Below are positions 8,218 through 14,566 of a stretch of DNA of 64,000 nucleotides, piece by piece. Numbering within the stretch: the stretch's first letter is position 1; every line of letters starts with the position of its first letter. Origin of the DNA: Streptomyces collinus. Lineage in GTDB: Bacteria > Actinomycetota > Actinomycetes > Streptomycetales > Streptomycetaceae. A model generated the notes under the pieces. The model did no database searches, had not been told where the DNA came from, and saw only the letters and a program-made list of their open reading frames with translations. Where the stretch lies: contig NZ_CP133771.1 in the NCBI RefSeq assembly GCF_031348265.1, positions 3,782,001 through 3,846,000 on the forward strand, read 5' to 3'. The position numbers and the translations under genes are program-made.

Positions 8218-9396
8218 TCAGCGGCTCACCGCCCTCGGCTCCTCCCGCTTCGCCGCGCCCATCAGCAGCAGCGTCACTCCCGCCGACGTCACGGCCATCG
8301 CCGCCATCGCCGTTGCCGGGGAGGTCAGTTGGGCCACCGACCCCGCGAGCGCCGCCGCCACTCCCTGCATCGTGAGCATCCCCGCCGAGTGCAGCCCCAG
8401 GGCATGCCCCGTGAGCCCGTCGGGGGTCGACGCCACCAGTCGCTCCTGCTGCACGAGGCTCGCGCCGAACCCCACGGAGGCCAGCGTGACCGCGGCCGCG
8501 GCGAGCGGCAGCGCCGGACGCAGCAGGAACACCACGTACGGAACCGCCAGGAGCAGCAGGAGCGGAAACCCCAGGCGGGAGCGCGGGCCCGGTGGGAGCA
8601 CGCGGCCCACCAGCACGTCCCCGGCGAGCATGCCCAGCGCGGCGCAGGCGAAGAGCGTGCCGGCGGAGTCGGGGGCGTAGGAGACGTAGAGGGATTCGCA
8701 GCCGACGACCAGGCCGTTGGGGATCCACAGGGCCAGATAGACCTCGCGGCGGGCCGGGGAGGACCAGAGCAGCGCATTGGCGCGCCAGGTCGCCGCCACC
8801 GAGGGGCGGCCCGTCGTACGGGGCGGGCGGCGGGTCAGGCCGAGGCGGACGACGACGGCCGCCGTGCCGTACAGCCCGGCGGCGGCCAGCAGGGCCGGCC
8901 GCGGGGAGAGCAGGGCCACGAGGGCGCCGCCGGTGGCGTAGCCGGCGATCTGCATGAGGCCGCTCATCATGTTGAACACCGAGCGGCCGAGCAGATAGCC
9001 GTCCTTGGAGAGGATCTCGTTGAGCAGGCCCCAGCGCACTCCCCCGCCCACCGACTCCACCAGCCCCTTGGCGAGGACGATCGCGAAGAGCCACCGGACG
9101 GGCAGGCCGGGCAGGGCCAGGGCGGCGGTGGCCGCGGCGAAGAGCAGCGGCAGGGCCGTCAGGGCGGCGCGCGGGGGCAGCCGGTCGGCGGCGGAGAGCA
9201 GGCAAGTCGCCCCCAGCACCTGCACCAGCGACGAGCCGAACATGCTGACCGCCGACAGCAGCGGTGAGCCGGTCGCCCGGTAGACCAGGGTGCCCAGGGC
9301 CAGTCCGCCCATGGTCTGGGCGACCGTCTGCGCCGACGCGGCCAGGAAGAACGGGGTGAACTCGGGCGTGCGGAACAGTTCGCGGTAGCTGCGCAT
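8218..9396 (-). CDS. MFS transporter (probable drug exporter)
   Basis: A 392-residue protein with about 12 hydrophobic segments and the half-repeat structure of the major facilitator superfamily, including GGLALGTLVYRATGS near the N-terminus. It is divergent from an ArsR-like regulator with a perfect palindrome in the 76-base promoter gap. This arrangement is typical of an efflux pump repressed by its neighbour. Substrate unknown. The ATG at 9396 starts a canonical MRSYRELFRTPEF; longer readings would run into the operator. Confidence 0.88.
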   Translation of the reverse strand: MRSYRELFRTPEFTPFFLAASAQTVAQTMGGLALGTLVYRATGSPLLSAVSMFGSSLVQVLGATCLLSAADRLPPRAALTALPLLFAAATAALALPGLPVRWLFAIVLAKGLVESVGGGVRWGLLNEILSKDGYLLGRSVFNMMSGLMQIAGYATGGALVALLSPRPALLAAAGLYGTAAVVVRLGLTRRPPRTTGRPSVAATWRANALLWSSPARREVYLALWIPNGLVVGCESLYVSYAPDSAGTLFACAALGMLAGDVLVGRVLPPGPRSRLGFPLLLLLAVPYVVFLLRPALPLAAAAVTLASVGFGASLVQQERLVASTPDGLTGHALGLHSAGMLTMQGVAAALAGSVAQLTSPATAMAAMAVTSAGVTLLLMGAAKREEPRAVSR

Positions 9397-9433
9397 ACGC
9401 GGAGTCTTCGACGCCCTTGATCGCGTGGTTATT

Positions 9434-9453
9434 GTTTCGCGCGGACGCGAAAC
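9434..9453. promoter_or_regulatory. Perfect palindromic operator in the MFS/ArsR divergent promoter
   Basis: GTTTCGCG and CGCGAAAC form an 8-bp inverted repeat around CGGA. It lies 19 bases before the regulator start and 37 bases before the transporter start, so one bound dimer could repress both genes. Confidence 0.65.
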
Positions 9454-9472
9454 CTCGCGAAGGGGGCGGCTC

Positions 9473-10489
9473 ATGGGCTGGTGGCAGATCAGCGCGGACA
9501 CCCTGGCCGGGAGCCGGTTCGTGATCTCGCCGTTCGCCGAGGCCTTCGCGAGTCTGCGGCTGCTGCACGCGGCCGACGCGGCGCATCCCGGCGAACGGCG
9601 GTGGCTCGACGCCCATCTGCCGGCCTACCGGCGGCGGCTGGCCCGCGACCCGGTGACCGCGCAGCTGATCCGCGCCGGGATCGGACGGGAGTGGACGGCG
9701 GACTTCCTCTCCCCCGCCCCGCGTGCCGGGGAGCCCTTCGAGCAGGAGGTCGCGCGGGTGCGGGCGGCCGACCCGGAGGCGGCCCGCGCCGACCTCACCG
9801 TCTCCCTGCGCGGCCCGGTCCCGGCGGTGCTGCACCGGGACGACCTCCCGGAGCGCGCCGCGGACCTGCTGACGTACGTCTGGACGACGGCGGTGCGGCC
9901 GTACTGGTCCCAGCGCCGGCACATCCTCGAAGCCGATGTGGTCGCGCGGACCGCGCGGGTCAGCCGGGGCGGCTGGGCGAGCGCGCTGGACACACTGCGG
10001 CCGGGGACGCAGTGGCTCGGGGAGAACCGGCTCCAGGTGAACGCGCACGAATACCCGCCGCGTGAGCTGTCCGGCGCCGAGCTGGTGTTCGTGCCGATCA
10101 CCACCCAGCGCATCGGCTGGGTGGCCTGGGAGGGCACGGACCGGTACGCGCTGGTCTACCCGTGCGCCGGGGCACTCGCCGACCCGGGCGGCAGGCCCGT
10201 GCCCGCGAGCCTCAGCGCACTGCTGGGCACGGCCCGCGCCGGTGTGCTGGTCCGGCTCGGCTCGCCGCTGAGCACCAGCCAGCTGGTCGCCGTGACCGGG
10301 CAGGGGCTCGGCTCGGTCGGGCGGCATCTGCGGGTGCTGCTGGACGCCGGTCTGGTGGAGCGGCGGCGGGCGGGCAGGTCGGTGCTGTATTCGCGGACGG
10401 CGGCGGGGCAGGTCCTGGTGGAGGCCACCGAGGCCCGGCCCCGGAACCGGCCCGGCCCCGGCCCGGAATCCGCCGGGGCTAGGGTCTGA
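9473..10489 (+). CDS. ArsR-like winged-helix regulator with a large N-terminal domain (DUF5937 type)
   Basis: The 338-residue protein carries its DNA-binding domain at the C-terminus. Residues about 255-320 contain LGSPLSTSQLVAVTGQGLGSVGRHLRVLLDAGLV and RSVLYSRTAAG, a helix-turn-helix plus wing of ArsR/SmtB type without metal-binding cysteines. The first 230 residues (SPFAEAFASLRLLH and onward) are an effector or dimerisation region of the DUF5937 kind. It probably represses itself and the divergent MFS exporter through the palindrome at 9434. The glutathione peroxidase gene follows after 3 bases. Confidence 0.82.
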   Translation: MGWWQISADTLAGSRFVISPFAEAFASLRLLHAADAAHPGERRWLDAHLPAYRRRLARDPVTAQLIRAGIGREWTADFLSPAPRAGEPFEQEVARVRAADPEAARADLTVSLRGPVPAVLHRDDLPERAADLLTYVWTTAVRPYWSQRRHILEADVVARTARVSRGGWASALDTLRPGTQWLGENRLQVNAHEYPPRELSGAELVFVPITTQRIGWVAWEGTDRYALVYPCAGALADPGGRPVPASLSALLGTARAGVLVRLGSPLSTSQLVAVTGQGLGSVGRHLRVLLDAGLVERRRAGRSVLYSRTAAGQVLVEATEARPRNRPGPGPESAGARV

Positions 10490-10492
10490 GGC

Positions 10493-10996
10493 ATGACGAC
10501 TACCAACGGTTCCTCTCCCCTCGACGTCGAGATCGGTGCGCTGCAGGGCGGCCCGGCCGACCTGTCCCAGTACGCGGGCAAGGCGGTGCTCGTGGTGAAC
10601 GTCGCCTCCAAGTGCGGTCTGACCCCGCAGTACACGGGCCTGGAGAAGCTCCACGAGCAGTACGCCGCGCGCGGCTTCTCCGTCCTCGGCGTGCCCTGCA
10701 ACCAGTTCCTCGGGCAGGAGCCCGGCAGCGCCGACGAGATCGCCGAGTTCTGCTCGGCGACGTACGGCGTGACGTTCCCGATGACCGAGAAGGTCGAGGT
10801 GAACGGCGAGGGCCGGCACCCGCTGTACGACCGCCTGACCGGTTTCGCGGACGCCGAGGGGCACAGCGGTGACATCCGCTGGAACTTCGAGAAGTTCCTC
10901 ATCGGCCGCGACGGGCAGGTCGTGGCCCGCTTCTCGCCGCAGACCGAGCCGGACGCGGCGGAGGTCGTGGCGGCGATCGAGGCCCAGCTGGCCTGA
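10493..10996 (+). CDS. Glutathione peroxidase-family thiol peroxidase
   Basis: Reduces hydroperoxides with a cysteine in place of selenocysteine. The 167-residue protein shows NVASKCGLTPQY with the catalytic Cys at residue 41, LGVPCNQFLGQEPG with the conserved Gln and a probable resolving Cys, and IRWNFEKFL with the Trp/Asn of the active-site tetrad. Streptomyces lacks glutathione, so thioredoxin is the likely reductant. The ATG at 10493 begins just after the regulator stop. Confidence 0.92.
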   Translation: MTTTNGSSPLDVEIGALQGGPADLSQYAGKAVLVVNVASKCGLTPQYTGLEKLHEQYAARGFSVLGVPCNQFLGQEPGSADEIAEFCSATYGVTFPMTEKVEVNGEGRHPLYDRLTGFADAEGHSGDIRWNFEKFLIGRDGQVVARFSPQTEPDAAEVVAAIEAQLA

Positions 10997-11005
10997 CGGC
11001 CGCTG

Positions 11006-11028
11006 CTTGACCTTGCCCCTGGGTCAGG
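11006..11028 (+). promoter_or_regulatory. MerR-type operator/promoter candidate
   Basis: CTTGACCT at 11006 and GGGTCAGG at 11021 form an imperfect dyad (6 of 8 pairs) over a TTGACC -35 hexamer, the usual layout for MerR-family autoregulation. No clear -10 is seen. Confidence 0.45.
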
Positions 11029-11040
11029 CCCGAGCGTCCT

Positions 11041-11071
11041 CGTCATCGGGCGGAAGAGCCGCCCGATGACG
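11041..11071 (+). terminator. Perfect 13-bp hairpin in the leader of the MerR gene
   Basis: CGTCATCGGGCGG at 11041-11053 and its complement at 11059-11071, loop AAGAG. It may end the glutathione peroxidase transcript, or it may fold in the leader of the MerR-family message, because it reaches up to the GGAGG ribosome site at 11071-11075. Confidence 0.55.
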
Positions 11072-11080
11072 GAGGATGCC

Positions 11081-11950
11081 GTGGTGGACGGACCGGAACC
11101 GAACCTGGAGCTGCTCACCATCGGTGCGTTCGCCGCGCGCGCCCGCCTCTCGGCGAAGGCCCTGCGGCTGTACGACCGGCTGGGCCTGCTGGCCCCGGCG
11201 CATGTCGACGAGGCCACCGGCTACCGCTACTACCGCGCCAGCCAGGTCGAACGGGCCCGGCTCGTGGCGATGCTGCGGCAGCTGGACATGCCGCTCGCCC
11301 GGATCGCCGAGGTGGTCTCGGCGGGCGACGGGCCCGCGGCGGCCGGGCTGCTCGGCGCCTACTGGGCGGATGTCGAGGCGCGGGTGGCGGGGCAGCGGAC
11401 GCTCGCCGAGTACCTCCGTGGACGGCTGTCGGGGAGGAGCTCCGAGATGTACGGGAAGTTCACGGTCGGGATGGTTCAGACACCCGCGCAGGTGGTGATC
11501 TCCGAGAAGCGGCACACGCTCGCGGACGAGCTGCCGTCGTGGATCGGGGCGGCGCTGGGCCGGCTGGAGGAGGCCGCCCGGGAGTGCGGGGGTGTGGCCG
11601 GGGTGCCGTACGTCGCCTATCACGCGGAGGTGTCGACGGAGAGCGACGGCCCCGCGGAGGCGTGCGTGCCGGTGGCCGACGAGGCTGCGGCCCGGGCCTG
11701 GGCCGAGCGGCGGGGCCGCGCGTGGGAGACGACGGTACGGGTGGAGCCGGCCCGGCGGCTGGCGTACACCAGGATCACCAAGGCGCAGGTGGCGCACCCT
11801 CAGATCCTGGCCGCGTTCGAGGCGGTGGAGGAGTGGATGGCGGTGCGCGGGCTGACGGCGACCGGCCCCTGCCGGGAGCTGTACTTCGCGGACTGGGAGG
11901 CGGCCGGGCCGGAGGACCCGGTGTGTGACGTGGCGTTCCCGGTGAGCTGA
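11081..11950 (+). CDS. MerR-family regulator with GyrI-like effector-binding domain (BmrR type)
   Basis: A 289-residue protein. Its N-terminal MerR domain (LLTIGAFAARARLSAKALRLYDRLGLL, then TGYRYYRASQVERARLV) is followed by a dimerisation helix. The C-terminal domain (about 125-285), including MVQTPAQVVISEKRH and CRELYFADWEA, resembles the GyrI/AraC effector-binding fold that binds bulky hydrophobic compounds. GTG 11081 is preferred because GGAGG at 11071-11075 is correctly spaced. The in-frame ATG at 11066 lies inside a perfect hairpin and would put the ribosome site after the start. It probably regulates itself through the dyad at 11006. Confidence 0.85.
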   Translation: MVDGPEPNLELLTIGAFAARARLSAKALRLYDRLGLLAPAHVDEATGYRYYRASQVERARLVAMLRQLDMPLARIAEVVSAGDGPAAAGLLGAYWADVEARVAGQRTLAEYLRGRLSGRSSEMYGKFTVGMVQTPAQVVISEKRHTLADELPSWIGAALGRLEEAARECGGVAGVPYVAYHAEVSTESDGPAEACVPVADEAAARAWAERRGRAWETTVRVEPARRLAYTRITKAQVAHPQILAAFEAVEEWMAVRGLTATGPCRELYFADWEAAGPEDPVCDVAFPVS

Positions 11951-11987
11951 TCCCCCCTCGGGCCTGCTCAGGTCCGCGGGCACCAGG

Positions 11988-12029
11988 GAGCCCTCTCGGC
12001 AAGGACGGCGATGCTGGTCGAGAGGGCTC
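11988..12029. terminator. Bidirectional terminator between MerR and DUF397 genes
   Basis: GAGCCCTCTCG at 11988-11998 and its perfect 11-base complement at 12019-12029, with a 20-base loop, lie between two convergent stops. Confidence 0.6.
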
Positions 12030-12065
12030 TGTCGGTGGTGCTCGTGGTGCGGTCGGTCTCGGGGG

Positions 12066-12257
12066 TCAGGCCTTGACCGAGTCCACGAAGGCGTTCCACG
12101 CGGCGGCGGGGAACGCCAGCTTGGGGCCCTCGGGGATCTTGGTGTCGCCGAGCTCCAGGGCCTCGTCGACGGTCGACCTGACCATCACGCACGCGCCGTT
12201 GTTGTTGGTGTAGGAGGACGTCGTCCACGTTTCCGTGGCGCCCAGACGAATTGCCAT
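12066..12257 (-). CDS. DUF397 protein, partner of the adjacent XRE regulator (Scr2-like)
   Basis: A 63-residue protein with the DUF397 hallmarks: WTTSSYTNNNGACVMV, an acidic strand and LAFPAAAWNAFVDSVK at the C-terminus. Such proteins are encoded next to XRE/DUF5753 regulators throughout Streptomyces and are thought to bind and counteract or assist them, in a toxin-antitoxin-like pair. Position and order resemble SCO4442/SCO4441 (scr2/scr1), reported to affect antibiotic production. It lies 195 bases downstream of the XRE gene, unusually far for this pair, and the gap contains its own candidate operator. Confidence 0.88.
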   Translation of the reverse strand: MAIRLGATETWTTSSYTNNNGACVMVRSTVDEALELGDTKIPEGPKLAFPAAAWNAFVDSVKA

Positions 12258-12282
12258 GTTCGCTCCGTTGCCAGTTGCGTTT

Positions 12283-12309
12283 ACGCCAACCCGTGCTGGT
12301 GGTTGGCGT
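12283..12309. promoter_or_regulatory. Inverted repeat ACGCCAACC ... GGTTGGCGT upstream of the DUF397 gene
   Basis: Perfect 9-bp arms around a 9-base loop, 26 bases upstream of the DUF397 start. A third CGCCAAC occurs at 12323-12329. The three-copy arrangement in a 195-base gap suggests binding of the adjacent XRE regulator. Confidence 0.5.
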
Positions 12310-12452
12310 GATCGACGCTACTCGCCAACATCCTCGATCGGAGCAGTCATTCACTCGACTGGATGGCATATTCCAGGGGAGACTTCAGTCAGGCGTGTCA
12401 GGGGTGTAACATCCCGCGCTTTGCCCGACGGAAGTCATCCTCCGGCTGCTGC

Positions 12453-13310
12453 TCAGCGCGCGTACTCCTTCGCCACGCGCTCGATGAGCTGCCGCGACTG
12501 GTCCACGTTCAGCGACTGGGCCCGCAGGTGCTCGTACATCACCGTGTACTTCTGCACGTCGAGCGGCTTCTCCAGGTACAGGTCGCTGGTGACGCCCTCG
12601 ATGTAGACGACGCTGGAGTCGGCCGCGTCGGCGAACTCCAGGATCGAGTACTGGCCGTTGATGCCGGCGTGCGCCCCGACCTCGAACGGCAGGACCTGCA
12701 CGGTGATGTGGGGCAGCTGCGACATCTCGACGAGGTGCTCCAGCTGCTCGCGCATCACCGGCCGGCTGCCGACGATCCGGTGCAGGGACGCCTCGTCCAG
12801 GACCACCCACAGCCGCAGCGGTTCCGACTCGGCGGTGATCCGGCCCTGCCGGCGCAGCCGGACCTCGACGCGCTTGTCGTTGTCCGCCTCCGACGCCTCG
12901 GGCGAGCCGCCCCGGATGATGGCCTCGGCGTACGCACGGGTCTGCAACAGGCCGGTGATGATCTGGGGTTCGTAGACCCGGAGCGACTCGGCGTCCGTCT
13001 CCAGGCCGATGTAGACGCTGTAGGGGATGTCCCCGAAGGCGTGCCACCAGCCCTGCTGCCGGGAGTCCTTGGCCATCTGCATCAGCGAGTCGACGATCCG
13101 CTGGTCCTCGACCTCGTAGACCCCGCACAGGTCGCGCACGTCACGCTGGCTGATGCTGCGCCGCCCGTTCTCCAGGCGGCTGATCTTCGACTGCGACACC
13201 AGCAGCCGCTCGGCCACCTCTTCGGCCGTCATGCCCTTGAGCTCTCGGAGCCTGCGGAGCTCCTGGCCCAGCCGGCGCCGCCTGACGGTGGGATTGACAT
13301 TGGACGCCAC
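12453..13310 (-). CDS. XRE-family regulator with DUF5753 domain (Scr1-like)
   Basis: A 285-residue protein. Its N-terminal helix-turn-helix (residues 12-68: LGQELRRLRELKGMTAEEVAERL, SQSKISRLENGRR) is joined to a DUF5753 ligand or partner domain (about 95-280). That domain has VYEPQIITGLLQTRAYAEAI, HITVQVLPFEVGAHAG and VVYIEG. These pair with DUF397 proteins. The start is GTG at 13310, supported by GGAGGTG 8 bases upstream. In S. coelicolor the similar SCO4441 is reported as an activator of antibiotic production; equivalence is inferred from gene order. Confidence 0.9.
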   Translation of the reverse strand: MASNVNPTVRRRRLGQELRRLRELKGMTAEEVAERLLVSQSKISRLENGRRSISQRDVRDLCGVYEVEDQRIVDSLMQMAKDSRQQGWWHAFGDIPYSVYIGLETDAESLRVYEPQIITGLLQTRAYAEAIIRGGSPEASEADNDKRVEVRLRRQGRITAESEPLRLWVVLDEASLHRIVGSRPVMREQLEHLVEMSQLPHITVQVLPFEVGAHAGINGQYSILEFADAADSSVVYIEGVTSDLYLEKPLDVQKYTVMYEHLRAQSLNVDQSRQLIERVAKEYAR

Positions 13311-13440
13311 GGGACGTGCACCTCCGGCTGCGTGCCTCTACTTTGCGTATCTACTCTTGAGCAGACTGCCACCAAGGTGCTTACTACCGCTGGGAAACGG
13401 TGGATATGCGACGGGTACACGCCAGTTCGGACACGGCACG

Positions 13441-13484
13441 CCGAGCGGGGCGGAGAGAGTGTGCGCTCTCTCCGCCCCGCTCGG
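13441..13484 (-). terminator. Very strong terminator downstream of the GPP34 gene
   Basis: Perfect 19-bp inverted repeat (arms 13441-13459 and 13466-13484, loop TGTGCG), 92 bases beyond the GPP34 stop. It shields the XRE promoter, which lies in 13311-13440. Confidence 0.8.
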
Positions 13485-13575
13485 ACAGCGGCTCCCGTGA
13501 CCGGGTCGTGGGTCCCGTGGTGCGTGTGCCGGTCGTAGGTCGTGCCGGTGCCGGGTCCGGCCGGTGCGGCGCGGC

Positions 13576-14331
13576 TCAGTGGGCCACGGCGCGGGCCATG
13601 CTCCCGTGGCGCGGTTGCATCGGAACGCCGCGGGCGGGTTCCGGTGCGGGCCTGGCCGCGCCGGCGGCCGGACGGCCGGACGGTGCCGGGCTGCGGCGCG
13701 GCTGCGCCGCGACGCCGTTCTGGACGTCCATCACCGCGTGCGCGACGAGACCGCCCATGGGGTCGTGCCTGATCAGGTCCCTGAGCCGGGAGCGAGAGGA
13801 GCGTCCCTCGTTGCCCGGGTACAGGTGCTTGCCGAGGCCGACCGCGTGGGCGAGGGCAGCGAGTGCCGCGGTCCGCGGGTCCGGCGGTACGCCGGTGCGG
13901 ATCGCGGAGTCCAGCCGGGCCCTGATCTCCCGGCTGATCTCGGTGTCCGTCGCCTGGTAGCGAGTCGTCGGCAGCACTCCGCACATCTGGCCGGCCACGG
14001 CATGCACCATGCCGCACCGCTCCAGATGCGAGAGGTAGGTCTGGCGCAGCCCCAGTCGCGGCCCGCCAATCCAGTTCACTGCCCGCACGGGAGCGCCACG
14101 CCTTCGCAGCAACTCCAACGCGCAGTCCAACGTTGGGTCTCCAGTCGGCCGTGGTGCCACCACGGCGATACGATCCCCGTCTGGGGCTATCCGTCCGGCC
14201 AGCGCCAGCTCTACTAGCTGTGCTCCGGCCAGACCGAGGTCGAGCGACTGCGGCTGTGCGGTGGTACCCGTGGTCGGGTCCAGCGCCAGCAGCAGAAGCT
14301 CCTCCGGAAGTGTTCTGCGGCTCCTGCCCAT
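13576..14331 (-). CDS. GPP34-family (GOLPH3-like) phosphoprotein
   Basis: The 251-residue protein begins GRSRRTLPEELLLLALDPTTG, the signature of the GPP34 family. In eukaryotes these proteins bind phosphatidylinositol-4-phosphate and sort Golgi membrane proteins. Streptomyces has many copies of unknown role, probably at the membrane. The last 45 residues are a Pro/Ala/Arg-rich tail. ATG 14331 follows GGGGAGG. It sits between the XRE gene and the divergent D,D-carboxypeptidase, as in the SCO4439-SCO4442 arrangement. Confidence 0.85.
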   Translation of the reverse strand: MGRSRRTLPEELLLLALDPTTGTTAQPQSLDLGLAGAQLVELALAGRIAPDGDRIAVVAPRPTGDPTLDCALELLRRRGAPVRAVNWIGGPRLGLRQTYLSHLERCGMVHAVAGQMCGVLPTTRYQATDTEISREIRARLDSAIRTGVPPDPRTAALAALAHAVGLGKHLYPGNEGRSSRSRLRDLIRHDPMGGLVAHAVMDVQNGVAAQPRRSPAPSGRPAAGAARPAPEPARGVPMQPRHGSMARAVAH

Positions 14332-14566
14332 CCATGCCTCCCCGCGTGGATGAAAGACAGGGTGACCCCTCTCACATTGGTCTGTCGAGGGTGCGTGACC
14401 GGTTCGTAGTGGAACCAGTAGGTATGTCGTTCTCGTCTACCGGTTGGGTTTGGCCCGCACACAGGACACTGGTACATGGTTCGGACAGCGCCGGAGCGGT
14501 GTCACGGGCGGCGGTTCACGGTTCGGTACGCGCACGCGGGGCATGCGGCGCGAGGAGGAGGCATCG

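Noticed and set aside
8039..10864. A long minus-strand open frame spanning several genes
   Set aside because: It is an artefact of high GC, antisense to MarR, ArsR-like and peroxidase genes; its composition is Arg/Pro/Gly-rich with no domain.
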